NCBI RefSeq assembly: GCF_001427585.1
Contig: NZ_LMGY01000001.1
Span: 125,270-189,269 of the forward strand
DNA from: Pseudoxanthomonas sp. Root630
Lineage (GTDB): Bacteria > Pseudomonadota > Gammaproteobacteria > Xanthomonadales > Xanthomonadaceae
Reading direction: 5' to 3'
DNA length: 64,000 nucleotides
Part shown: one piece after another, positions 16,874 to 25,616 of the stretch
Layout: every line of letters starts with the position of its first letter
Numbering within the stretch: position 1 is the stretch's first letter
Program-made: the position numbers and the translations under genes
Notes under the pieces: generated by a model
Databases searched by the model: none
Seen by the model: only the letters and a program-made list of their open reading frames with translations
What the model was told of the DNA's origin: nothing

Positions 16874-17349
16874 CCCCCCACGAGCCCGCTTCCCCGTCCG
16901 ACGACGCACTGCGCTGGCAGTTGCGCGCGCTGCGCCAGGACGCCCCCCCGGCCCGCGACCTGTGGCCCGACATCGCCGCTCGCCTGGCGACCGCACCCCA
17001 AGAGACCGCCGCGCCAAAGCGACGGGCACTGGCGCCGTTCGCGCTGGCCGCTTCGGTGTTGCTGGCGGTCACCGTTACCTGGCAGCTGCAGCGCGCACCC
17101 ACCGGTGATGCGGTGATCCAGCGCGAGGCCGCGGCCCTGACCCGCGACTACACCGGTGCGCTGGCGCAGTTGGATGTGCAGGCCAAGGGCTCGCCCGAAT
17201 ACGGTCCGGCACTGCACGCACTGGATGAGAGCGCCGCCGAAATCCGCCATGCCATCGCCACCGATCCCAACGCGCGCTTCCTGCTCGACCAACTGCGCCG
17301 TACCTACGCCCGCCGCCTGGTGCTGACCCAGCGCGCGGCCATGACCTGA
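16870..17349 (+). CDS. Putative membrane-anchored anti-sigma factor
   Basis: A 159-residue protein with a cytoplasmic N-terminal domain (about 1-50), one hydrophobic segment (about 53-72) and a periplasmic C-terminus rich in Ala, Leu and charged helices. It is translationally coupled to the ECF sigma gene, which is the main reason for the call; no zinc-binding HxxxCxxC motif of ZAS anti-sigma factors is present. A 'hypothetical protein' label would be the cautious alternative. It is 10 bases from the next gene, so the three genes form one operon. Confidence 0.65.
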   Translation: MTPHEPASPSDDALRWQLRALRQDAPPARDLWPDIAARLATAPQETAAPKRRALAPFALAASVLLAVTVTWQLQRAPTGDAVIQREAAALTRDYTGALAQLDVQAKGSPEYGPALHALDESAAEIRHAIATDPNARFLLDQLRRTYARRLVLTQRAAMT

Positions 17350-17359
17350 GGAGTTCCCC

Positions 17360-18259
17360 ATGCGTACGACCCTTTCCTTCTCACTGCTGCTGGCGATGGC
17401 GCTGCTCGCACCGACCGCGCTCGCTCAGACTGCGATCAACGAGACCCGCCCGCTGGATGCGCGTGGCCGGGTGGACATCAGCAACCTCAAGGGCCGCATC
17501 GAAGTGCGCGGCTGGGAGCGCAACGAAGTGCAGGTCACCGGCACGCTCGGCAAGGGCGTGGAGAAGCTGGACATCGACGGTTCCGGCCCGCAGATCAGCA
17601 TCGAGGTGCGTTATCCCCGTAACAACGGCTGGGGCGGTGAAAAGACCGGGCCGACCGACCTGGTGGTCATGGTGCCGCTGCGAGCCGATCTCGACATCGA
17701 GTCGGTCGCCGCCGACGTGCATGTGAGTGGCATCGCATCCAGCGAAATGTCGATCAGCACCGTGAGCGGCAGCGTCGTGGCGGCCGCGGCGCCGCGCAAG
17801 GCCGATGTCGAGACCGTCAGCGGCAACGCCACGTTGACGCTCAACAGCGACGATGTCGATGTCGCCACCGTCAGCGGTTCGATCCTGCTGCGCGGCCGCC
17901 TCGCCGGCGAGATCGATGCGGAGACGGTGTCCGGGCGCATCGAAGTGATCGTCAACGGCGAACTGGTCCGTGATCTCAGTGCCAGTACGGTCAGCGGCCG
18001 CGTGGATGTCACCACGGGCCTCGCGCCGGCAGGGGAGATCAGCATGGAGTCCGTCAGTGGCGACCTCGTGCTGCGCCTGCCGAAGAACGTGTCGGCCCAG
18101 GTCAGCGGCGAAAGCTTCAGCGGTTCGCTCAAGGCCACTGGCGTCACCATCGAGAAGCGCCGCGGTCCCGGCTCCAGTTTCACTACGCGTTACGGTGATG
18201 GTGCCGGACGGGTGAGTGTGGAGACGTTCTCCGGGAGCGCGGAAGTACGGGTCGAATAA
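17360..18259 (+). CDS. Exported DUF4097-type beta-repeat protein
   Basis: A 299-residue protein with a clear signal peptide (ending ALAQ, about residue 23) and a long right-handed beta-repeat body in which short strands carrying V-S-G or T-V-S-G recur roughly every 18-20 residues (ISTVSGS, VETVSGN, VATVSGS, AETVSGR, ASTVSGR, MESVSGD, VETFSGS). This is the DUF4097 (adhesin-like) pattern. It is the third gene of the ECF operon and is followed by a terminator. It is probably periplasmic or surface-exposed; the molecular function is unknown. Confidence 0.8.
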   Translation: MRTTLSFSLLLAMALLAPTALAQTAINETRPLDARGRVDISNLKGRIEVRGWERNEVQVTGTLGKGVEKLDIDGSGPQISIEVRYPRNNGWGGEKTGPTDLVVMVPLRADLDIESVAADVHVSGIASSEMSISTVSGSVVAAAAPRKADVETVSGNATLTLNSDDVDVATVSGSILLRGRLAGEIDAETVSGRIEVIVNGELVRDLSASTVSGRVDVTTGLAPAGEISMESVSGDLVLRLPKNVSAQVSGESFSGSLKATGVTIEKRRGPGSSFTTRYGDGAGRVSVETFSGSAEVRVE

Positions 18260-18284
18260 CAGTCGAGCCCACTCAGCCGACACC

Positions 18285-18322
18285 ACGGGGCCGCGCTTTC
18301 CAGCGCGGCCCCGTTCTGTTTT
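18285..18322 (+). terminator. Intrinsic terminator after the ECF operon
   Basis: ACGGGGCCGCGC pairs perfectly with GCGCGGCCCCGT (12 bp, 6-base loop), followed by TCTGTTTT. Confidence 0.92.
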
Positions 18323-18435
18323 ATGAATAGGGAGGTCCTTGTGCCTTGCCGACGCCGCCCGACATACGGCACACACACCGGGCCTTCGTTTCAGAAGAAA
18401 CTGTTTCGCAAGTAACTGACGTTGCAGGGAAAAAC

Positions 18436-18486
18436 GATTTTTTCTCAGAAAATCAGCGGGTTCTTTTCATCGCCGTAAAATTTACG
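18436..18486 (+). promoter_or_regulatory. AT-rich control region of the TonB-dependent receptor with two inverted repeats
   Basis: The 327-base gap 18260-18586 is notably AT-rich in its second half. It contains GATTTT/AAAATC (18436-18454, 7-base loop) and the operator-like CGTAAA-A-TTTACG (18474-18486), next to TTATCC, which may be a -10 element. The receptor gene itself has a purine-rich GGAGAGAGAG site about 10 bases before its ATG. The binding factor is unknown. Confidence 0.5.
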
Positions 18487-18586
18487 TTATCCTTCGGGCA
18501 CCAGTCGCAGCCGTTGGCGTCTGAACCATTGGCCGGGATCGTGAGATCTCTGTCGTTTAATTGAACTTTGGAGAGAGAGCCTCTAA

Positions 18587-21217
18587 ATGACCAACCTCAA
18601 GAAGCTGCCCAGCGCGATCAAGTTTGCGTTGTTCGTCAGCGCGGCGTCGCTGGCTACCGGCAACGCGTTCGCACAGGAAGCCGAGAGTTCCAGCTCGGAC
18701 ACCAAGACCCTCGATCGCATCGAAGTGACGGGTTCGCGCATCAAGCGTGCGGACATCGAAGGCGCGCTGCCGGTCACCGTGATCAGCCGTCAGGACATCG
18801 AAATCAGCGGCAAGGTCTCCGTGGCCGAACTGCTGCAGAACTCCACGTTCAACTCGTTCGGTTCGTTCACGCCGGCTTCCGGCAGCTCGGCCCAGTCGTT
18901 CTCCGAACTCAGCCTGCGTGGCCTGGGTGGCGGTCGTACGCTGATCCTGATCGACGGCCGTCGCGCCCCGACCTCGCCGCAGAGCGGCATTGGCCAGGAC
19001 CTGAACTCGATCCCGCTCGCCGCTGTCGAGCGCGTCGAAATCCTGACCGACGGTGCCTCGGCCATCTACGGCGCCGACGCGCTGGGTGGCGTGGTCAACA
19101 TCATCACGCGCAAGGACTTCAACGGCGCTGAGCTCACCATCGGCAAGGGTGACAGCTACCGTGGCGGCGACACCGAAGAGGCTTCGGCCCTGTTCGGCGT
19201 TTCCGGCGACCGCGGCCGCCTGCTGGCCGGCGTGTCGTACAACAGCCGCGGCATCAACTACATCTCGGATCTGGACTGGGTTGGCGCGGGTGCATCGTCG
19301 TACTCGAACAACTACTACAACTTCGCGCTGGACGCGAACGGCAATCGTGCGCCGACCCGCAACAATGGCGCGGTGGGTGGTCAGACCGCCGCCACGGCAG
19401 CCAACGGTTGTAACAATCCCGGTTTCTACACGAGCTACAGCGCTCGGAACAACCTGTGGAGCTGCTTGTACGACTTCAATCTGGTTGCCGCCGACACCGC
19501 GTCGATCGACCAGAAGGGTGCGTTCGCCCGTGGTGACTACCAGATCAATGACGACTGGAACGTCTATTTCTCGAGCAGCGTGACCCGCGTGGAGAGCTTC
19601 GGCCGTTTCGCGCCGACGCCGGAGTACATCTTCGTCGCCGCCGGCACCCCGAACAACCCGGGCGCCACCGACCAGCTGGTCAAGCACCGTTTCGCGGCCC
19701 TGGGCCCGCGCGACAACTACGACGACACCAACGTCTACGACTTCAACCTGGGCTTCAACTGGCAGGCGACCGACAAGATTGCGTTGGACTTCGGCCTGCG
19801 TCGCAACGAATCGAGCTTCAAGTCGTTCGGCAGCAACTACGTGAACATCCCGGTCGCCACCGAGCTGTTCAACTCGGGCGCGTATAACATCTTCAACCCG
19901 AACGGCAACTCCGAAGCGGTTCTGAACGAAATCCGCACCACGACCTCGCGCAATGGCTTCTACAAGCAGGACGAGCTCTACGCGCAGGCGACGTTCGACC
20001 TGTTCGAGATGGGCGGCGGCACCTCGGTGCTGGCCCTGGGCGCCGAGTACCGCGAAGACGACTACGCCGATATCTACGACGCGCAGTCCGCTGCCGGCAA
20101 CGTCGGCGGTTCGTCGGGCAACTCGTCCTTCGGCAGCCGCACCCTGACCTCGTTCTACGGCGAATGGATCTTCCCGATCCTGAGCAACTTCGAGATCGAC
20201 CTGGCTGCCCGTTACGACGATTACTCGGACTTCGGCGACAGCACCTCGCCCAAGATCTCGTTCCGCTACCAGCCGCTGGACAACCTGACCCTGCGCGCGT
20301 CGTACGGCGAAGGCTTCCGCGCTCCGCCGCTCAACATCATCAACCAGCTGGATTCGTTCTCGGCTGACTCGGTGGTGGACGCGCCGACCGCCACCCAGCT
20401 GGGCGTCTCGCCGACGGCTTCGATCCAGATCAATGGCCTGCGCGTTGCTACGCCGGAACTGGAGCCGGAAGAGTCCAGCCAGTGGAGCGCCGGCGTCGTG
20501 TGGGATCCCACCGACTGGCTGAACCTGAGCCTCGATTACTACAACATCGAGATCGAGAACCAGCAGCGCTTCTACTCGGCACAGACCGTCATCAACCGCC
20601 AGCGCAACGGCCAGTTCCTGCCGTCGCACCTGTACGTCACCCGCGATCCGGGCACCCAGGCGATCATCCAGGTCCGCGCGGGTTGGGGTAACGAAGGTCT
20701 GGTCACCACCGATGGCCTGGATTTCCGCGCCGGTACCAACTTTGACTTCGGTACCTGGGGCGAGCTGAAGAGCCAGCTGCAGGTCAGCTTCGTCAACAGC
20801 TACGAGATCTCGTCGCCGGTCGCCGGTTCGACCGAGTACGTCAACCTCTCGGATTACCCCGAGTGGCGCGCCAGCCTGTTCAACACCTGGAGCAAGGGTG
20901 ACTTCTCGGTGTCGTGGACGGTCAATGCGATCGACTACACCCCGGAGTACTACGTCGACCTGTTCGAGACGAACTACGGCTACAGCTGCCAGGACACGGT
21001 GGATGCGGGCTACGCGTACAAGTGCAGCGGCATCTACGTGACCCACGACCTCCAGGCGAGCTACAAGACGCCCTGGAACGGCAAGTTCACGCTGGGTGCG
21101 ATCAACGTGACGAACAAGAAGCCGCGTCTGGACCAGGCTTTCACGCAGGGCTACAACAGCCTGCTGTTCAACGCGTACGGCCGTCAGGTGTACCTGCGCT
21201 ACACGCAGACGTTCTGA
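18587..21217 (+). CDS. TonB-dependent outer-membrane receptor
   Basis: An 876-residue outer-membrane transporter. A signal peptide (about 1-29, ending NAFAQ) is followed by a TonB-box-like IEVTGSRIKR and a plug domain (about 50-170) with LSLRGLGGGRTLILIDGRR and IPLAAVERVEILTDGASAIYGADALGGVVNIITRK. A long barrel with alternating aromatic strands ends in RYTQTF, the usual terminal Phe. It resembles the large xanthomonad receptors for peptides, sugars or siderophores; the substrate cannot be assigned. A TPR-sulfotransferase gene follows after its terminator. Its own strong leader suggests specific regulation. Confidence 0.93.
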   Translation: MTNLKKLPSAIKFALFVSAASLATGNAFAQEAESSSSDTKTLDRIEVTGSRIKRADIEGALPVTVISRQDIEISGKVSVAELLQNSTFNSFGSFTPASGSSAQSFSELSLRGLGGGRTLILIDGRRAPTSPQSGIGQDLNSIPLAAVERVEILTDGASAIYGADALGGVVNIITRKDFNGAELTIGKGDSYRGGDTEEASALFGVSGDRGRLLAGVSYNSRGINYISDLDWVGAGASSYSNNYYNFALDANGNRAPTRNNGAVGGQTAATAANGCNNPGFYTSYSARNNLWSCLYDFNLVAADTASIDQKGAFARGDYQINDDWNVYFSSSVTRVESFGRFAPTPEYIFVAAGTPNNPGATDQLVKHRFAALGPRDNYDDTNVYDFNLGFNWQATDKIALDFGLRRNESSFKSFGSNYVNIPVATELFNSGAYNIFNPNGNSEAVLNEIRTTTSRNGFYKQDELYAQATFDLFEMGGGTSVLALGAEYREDDYADIYDAQSAAGNVGGSSGNSSFGSRTLTSFYGEWIFPILSNFEIDLAARYDDYSDFGDSTSPKISFRYQPLDNLTLRASYGEGFRAPPLNIINQLDSFSADSVVDAPTATQLGVSPTASIQINGLRVATPELEPEESSQWSAGVVWDPTDWLNLSLDYYNIEIENQQRFYSAQTVINRQRNGQFLPSHLYVTRDPGTQAIIQVRAGWGNEGLVTTDGLDFRAGTNFDFGTWGELKSQLQVSFVNSYEISSPVAGSTEYVNLSDYPEWRASLFNTWSKGDFSVSWTVNAIDYTPEYYVDLFETNYGYSCQDTVDAGYAYKCSGIYVTHDLQASYKTPWNGKFTLGAINVTNKKPRLDQAFTQGYNSLLFNAYGRQVYLRYTQTF

Positions 21218-21246
21218 TCCATCGGAACACTGCTGCAGCGTCAAAG

Positions 21247-21275
21247 ACAAAGGGGCTTCGGCCCCTTTGTTTTTT
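21247..21275 (+). terminator. Intrinsic terminator of the TonB receptor gene
   Basis: ACAAAGGGGC and GCCCCTTTGT pair perfectly around a TTCG tetraloop and run into six or more Ts. Confidence 0.95.
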
Positions 21276-21344
21276 GGGCGACCGACACTAGATTGGACGT
21301 GTCATGTGCCTGGTGCGCGCATTTGGGAACCTGGGATCGGATCG

Positions 21345-22895
21345 ATGAATGATGTGGCGAGGCTGATGCAGGCGGCGGAACGCGCGGCCGCAGCAGGCAA
21401 TTTCAACGAGGCCCGCAAGAGCTTCCTTCGGGTGCTTGAAACGGGCGAGCATGCGGAAGCGCTGGTCCACCTGTCCTACATCGAGTCGAAGATCGGCAGT
21501 TACCGGGCCGCATGCGACTACGCGCTGAGGGCATACGCACTGCCCGGACTTTCGCCCGCCCTGATGGTGAAAGTGCTGAATCGCCTTAGGAACTTCAATC
21601 AGACATCGGCGCTCCATGAGCTGATCGGGCGCTTCGAACCGCAGAGACTCGATGCACGCCAACTGCACGCCGTGGCGGCACAGGCCAGCTACCTCGGCGA
21701 CCAGCAGCGCGCCCTGGATCTGCTCGATCTCGCGCTGAGCCGGCAACCCGCGAACGCGCCCGTGCTGTTGGCGAGAGCGCAGATCAATACGTTCCTGGGC
21801 CGCTTCGACGAGGCCGAGCACGACCTTCGCGACTGCATGATGTACAACAAGGGGATGGCGGCGATCTGGTGGACGCTGGCCCGCCTGCGCAAGCAGACGC
21901 CCACATCCAATCACGTGGAAGAGCTGCGCCGCGAACTGAAAGTCGCCCGTCCGCCCGGGGAGCGGGCCTTCCTGGCATTCGCGCTCCACAAGGAGCTGGA
22001 CGACCTGGGCGATATCGCTGGCGCGGGTGAAGCCCTGACCCTGGGTTGCAAGTTGAAGCGCTCGGAACTGAAGTACAGCACGGCGCAGAGCAGGGCCTTG
22101 ATGGCCCGCCTCAAGGCCGCGCCGATGCCGGAGGTGGCGGCCGGGGGAGTTGACCGTGGTTTCACGCCGGTCTTCATCGTGGGCATGTTCCGCTCCGGAA
22201 CCACGCTGCTGGAGCAGTTGCTGGGCGGTAACCCGGCGATGCTCAATGCCGGCGAGCTGCACGACTTCGTGACCAGCATGCGCTACGTGGCGGACTACCA
22301 GAGCACCGGATTCCTCGACGAGGACATGGTGCGTCGCGCTGAAACGATGGACTTCGATGAAGTCGCGGAGCACTACGTCCGTGGCGTGGAATGGCGGCTG
22401 GAACCGGGCCAGACCCATCTGACCGACAAGCTGCCCGCGAACTTCTTCAACATCGGCTACATCCTGAGGGCGCTACCGGATGCGCGCATCCTGCACATGG
22501 TGCGGGACCCGGTCGAGACGTGTTTCTCGAACCTGCGTGAGCTGTTCTCCGGAGCGAGTCCTTATTCCTACGATCAGGCCGAACTCGCCGAGTTCTACCT
22601 GATGTACCAGGATCTCATGGCGCATTGGCATGCGACGTTCCCGGGGCGCATCCTCGATATCCACTACGCCGAACTGACTCGCGACACTGAAGGCGTGATG
22701 CGCGGTGTCGCTTCGCATTGTGGGCTGGATTTCCTGCCCACCATGGTCGACCCGCGCTCCCGCGTGCAGAGCGTCGCCACGGCCAGCGCCGTGCAGGTGC
22801 GCAGTCCGGTGATCGTACGTGAGGTCCCGAAGTGGGACCCGTACCGCGAATACCTGGCGCCGTTGATCCGTGGACTGGGTTCGCAGGCAACCTGA
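21345..22895 (+). CDS. TPR-containing sulfotransferase
   Basis: A 516-residue protein: helical TPR repeats (about 1-255), then a PAPS-dependent sulfotransferase domain (about 273-500). The 5'-phosphosulfate loop is GMFRSGTTLLEQ (280-291) and the 3'-phosphate motif is RILHMVRDPVETCFSN. The family resembles tyrosylprotein sulfotransferases, and TPRs suggest a protein or peptide acceptor, but small-molecule acceptors remain possible. No signal peptide is seen, so it is probably cytoplasmic. I chose the ATG at 21345 (MNDVARLMQ). It ends 10 bases from a convergent paralogue sharing about the same architecture. Confidence 0.88.
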   Translation: MNDVARLMQAAERAAAAGNFNEARKSFLRVLETGEHAEALVHLSYIESKIGSYRAACDYALRAYALPGLSPALMVKVLNRLRNFNQTSALHELIGRFEPQRLDARQLHAVAAQASYLGDQQRALDLLDLALSRQPANAPVLLARAQINTFLGRFDEAEHDLRDCMMYNKGMAAIWWTLARLRKQTPTSNHVEELRRELKVARPPGERAFLAFALHKELDDLGDIAGAGEALTLGCKLKRSELKYSTAQSRALMARLKAAPMPEVAAGGVDRGFTPVFIVGMFRSGTTLLEQLLGGNPAMLNAGELHDFVTSMRYVADYQSTGFLDEDMVRRAETMDFDEVAEHYVRGVEWRLEPGQTHLTDKLPANFFNIGYILRALPDARILHMVRDPVETCFSNLRELFSGASPYSYDQAELAEFYLMYQDLMAHWHATFPGRILDIHYAELTRDTEGVMRGVASHCGLDFLPTMVDPRSRVQSVATASAVQVRSPVIVREVPKWDPYREYLAPLIRGLGSQAT

Positions 22896-22905
22896 TGGCG
22901 GGACG

Positions 22906-24492
22906 TCAGGTTGACGGAGGTTGGCCGGCCCAGGTCTGCCTGCGGGCATGCCTGAGCGCGTCCCCAAGCGGCGCCAGATAAGTGGCGTAAGGCGCCCAGC
23001 GTGGCTTCTCCAGCGCTACGACGCCCTGGCGGACCTGTACGGCGCTCGCGGTGGTGACGCCGCGGTTGCTGGCTTCCAGGGCGAGCATGCCGGGCTCGAA
23101 ATCCAATCCGCAGAATGTCGACGCGGCATGCAGCGTGGTTTCCGGGTCGCGGGTGAGCGCGGTATACGACACGTCGTGGATGCGTCCCGGGAACGCCTTG
23201 TGCCAGTGCGCCATCAGGCCTTCGTAGGCTGCGAAGAAGGCCGCCAGTTCGCCTTGGCTGTAGGAGTACTGGTTGGTGTTGTCGGAGAACAGTTCGCGCA
23301 GGTTGGAGAAGCAGCTCTCCATGGGGTCGCGGACCATGTGCAGGATCTTCGCTTGCGGCAGGGCCTGGCAGATGAAGCCGATGTTGAGGAAGTTCGAAGG
23401 CAGCTTGTCGACGAAGTAGGGCTCCTCGCCGCAACGCCAGGCCACCGACTCCAGGTAACCCCTGCCCACGGCCGCGTAGTCGACGTCGGGGGCACGATCG
23501 ACGACCGTCTCGTCCACCACGCCTTTGCACCAGTGATCCGTCGCCAGGCGCATCTGCGCAGTGAACTCGTAGAGTTCGCCCAGGCCCCGGACGCGGGAGT
23601 GGCCGTCCAGGAACTGTTCCAGCAACGTGGTCCCGGACCGGTGCATCCCCACGATGAAGATAGGGGTGCGCGCGCCTGGCTCGCTGGGCGCGGATGGCCT
23701 GACGGGCATGGCGCGGAGCTTGGCGAACAGGTGTTCGGTATCTTCCGCTGAGTAGTTGACCTGGCTGCGCTTCGCGCGGCAAGCCATGTCGAGGGCCTTG
23801 GTCGCGCCTTCGTAGTCGCCCAGGTCGTCCAGTTCCTTGTGCAGCGCGTACGCCAGGAAAGCCGTGTTCGCCGGGTTGTGCCCGGAGAGCGAAATCTGCT
23901 TGCGCAGGGCCTCCACGTGATTCGCATCCGGACGCTGCTTGCGCAGTCGGGACAAGGTCCACCAGCCGAACCCGATCTCGGGTACGCGCCGCATGCAATC
24001 GTCCATCTCGCGCTCCGCTTCGTCGAAGCGGCCGAGGAACACCAGCGTATGCGCGCGCGTCAGTTTGAGCTCGATCGCCTCGGGCGCCAGTGCGAGGCCC
24101 TTGTCGAGCGCCCGCAGCGCGCGTTCGGGTTGGTTCAACTGGTTGAGTACCGTGCCGAGGGCGTCGTACACAGGGGGCGTGATGCCGGGCATGCCTTCGA
24201 GCGCATCGATCAACGCCATGGCTTCGCCGCCCAGGTTGAATGCCTGCAGGCGCCGCAGGAGGAAGGCAGCGCCAACGGATTCCTCACCCGAGCGACTCGC
24301 CAGGGCTTTCAGGGCGTACTCCCGTGCCAGGCGATAGCGGCCGCTGAGGCCTTCAAGGCGCGATGCCTGCAGGAGCGCTGCGGTGTTCTGCGGTCGTGCG
24401 GCGAGGATCGATGCGTTGATCTTGCGGGCTTCCGCGAGATTGCCCGATTCGATCTGTTTCTTGGCCGCATTGAGCCGGTCCGCAACTTTCAT
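22906..24492 (-). CDS. TPR-containing sulfotransferase, paralogue of the preceding gene
   Basis: A 528-residue protein with the same plan: TPR helices (about 1-260), then sulfotransferase with PAPS loop GMHRSGTTLLEQ (282-293) and HMVRDPMESCFSN. Shared blocks with its neighbour (LGRFDEAE, WWTL.RLRKQ, NHVE.LR, LHKELDDLGD, TDKLPANFFNIGY versus VDKLPSNFLNIGF, ATASAVQVR versus TTASAVQVR) show an old duplication. The inverted, tail-to-tail layout puts them under separate promoters. I chose the ATG at 24492 (MKVADRLNAAK) over a TTG two codons upstream. The substrate is unknown. Confidence 0.88.
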   Translation of the reverse strand: MKVADRLNAAKKQIESGNLAEARKINASILAARPQNTAALLQASRLEGLSGRYRLAREYALKALASRSGEESVGAAFLLRRLQAFNLGGEAMALIDALEGMPGITPPVYDALGTVLNQLNQPERALRALDKGLALAPEAIELKLTRAHTLVFLGRFDEAEREMDDCMRRVPEIGFGWWTLSRLRKQRPDANHVEALRKQISLSGHNPANTAFLAYALHKELDDLGDYEGATKALDMACRAKRSQVNYSAEDTEHLFAKLRAMPVRPSAPSEPGARTPIFIVGMHRSGTTLLEQFLDGHSRVRGLGELYEFTAQMRLATDHWCKGVVDETVVDRAPDVDYAAVGRGYLESVAWRCGEEPYFVDKLPSNFLNIGFICQALPQAKILHMVRDPMESCFSNLRELFSDNTNQYSYSQGELAAFFAAYEGLMAHWHKAFPGRIHDVSYTALTRDPETTLHAASTFCGLDFEPGMLALEASNRGVTTASAVQVRQGVVALEKPRWAPYATYLAPLGDALRHARRQTWAGQPPST

Positions 24493-24634
24493 CTGCAAGG
24501 CGTCTGTCGTTTGTCGAGGACGCTAGTGTAGAGGCCGCGCCGTTTTCAGGGGAGCGCAGGCAGCAGGGAACGGTGCGGGGATGATGCGAACACGTCGGCG
24601 CGATGCGCGACGGACACCGCCGGAAAACGCGGCG

Positions 24635-25504
24635 TCAGAGATCCTGCTCGTACCGGACGTAGGGCACGGTGCCCTCGTCCGCATTCTCGTTGGTGAGCGA
24701 GAAGGGATTCTTGCCGCGGGTGATGACGTTTTCCGCGCCCACGGTGAGCTGGCCGCTCCACGGCGTGCGCCAGGTCACGCCGAGACCCAGGCCTTCCCAC
24801 TTGCCGGGCTGGCCCGGGACGTCGACGACGCGGCCGATGATGTTGGCGCTGAAGGGACCGTAGCCGCCACCGACCGTCAGGCTGCGCGTATTCCACCGGT
24901 CGGCGAAGGCCGGCACATCCGACACCGGCACCAGGGTGGCCTTGGCCACGGCGCCGCCGATCGACACGAAACCTTCGCGACCGATGTTCTTCTGCCCGAA
25001 TACGGCCAGGTCGTTCTGTTCGATGCGGCCTGCAGCACGGCCGGAGGACAGCCAGGCCGGCAGCGTGTCGCGACCGGTGCCCGCCGACAGGCCCAGCTTG
25101 CCGCCGGGACGGCTCAGGACCGCCGACGCGCCGACACGCTGGCTGTCGGTGTCGTCATCGTCGTCGCCGAGCGTGGCGAGCATGCAATGGCTGGCGAGGT
25201 TGCCGATATTGCCCACCACGCCGGCCTTGCGGTTGCAGACCAGGCCCAGGGCATCGCCGCTGTCCAGGCCGAAGGCGGTGGTCAGTGTGTTGCGGCCCAA
25301 GCGCCAGCGGGCGCCGGCCTCGGCCTGGCCGGTGGGCTCAAGCAGCAGGACCGCCTCGACCTTGCCGTCGTTGTTCCAGATGGGGAGGGCCGTGGCCTGG
25401 GGATCGGCGGCCTTGCGTGCCGGCGCCTTCTGCGCATACGCATCCACCGCCACGCCGGAGGCGAGCAGCAGGGCAAGCGACAGTGTCAGGCTACGCAGGT
25501 TCAT
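24635..25504 (-). CDS. Exported protein with TonB-receptor-like C-terminus, function unknown
   Basis: A 289-residue protein with a signal peptide (about 1-25, ending AYAQ). The body alternates Gly, Ser and hydrophobic residues as in outer-membrane beta proteins and holds an acidic LGDDDDDTDSQ loop and three cysteines, two in CNRKAG and SHCML. Its last 50 residues (TPWSGQLTVGAENV ... YVRYEQDL) line up with the end of the neighbouring TonB receptor (TPWNGKFTLGAINV ... YLRYTQTF). It may be a small barrel or a receptor-derived surface protein. A short GC hairpin lies in its leader (25535-25557). Confidence 0.65.
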   Translation of the reverse strand: MNLRSLTLSLALLLASGVAVDAYAQKAPARKAADPQATALPIWNNDGKVEAVLLLEPTGQAEAGARWRLGRNTLTTAFGLDSGDALGLVCNRKAGVVGNIGNLASHCMLATLGDDDDDTDSQRVGASAVLSRPGGKLGLSAGTGRDTLPAWLSSGRAAGRIEQNDLAVFGQKNIGREGFVSIGGAVAKATLVPVSDVPAFADRWNTRSLTVGGGYGPFSANIIGRVVDVPGQPGKWEGLGLGVTWRTPWSGQLTVGAENVITRGKNPFSLTNENADEGTVPYVRYEQDL

Positions 25505-25616
25505 GGCTCGCTTCAGACTCCTAGGACGACCTGGAGTTCCCCTCCCGAAGGGGAACTGATGCTATGCCGTTTATGTTTCTTTAACAAGTCCCCGGGGCGG
25601 TGGCCCGACGGCCGGC

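Noticed and set aside
25535-25557. AGTTCCCC/GGGGAACT hairpin as terminator of hslO
   Set aside because: Stem is good but no T-run follows on the minus strand; it lies in the leader of the exported-protein gene and its role is unclear.
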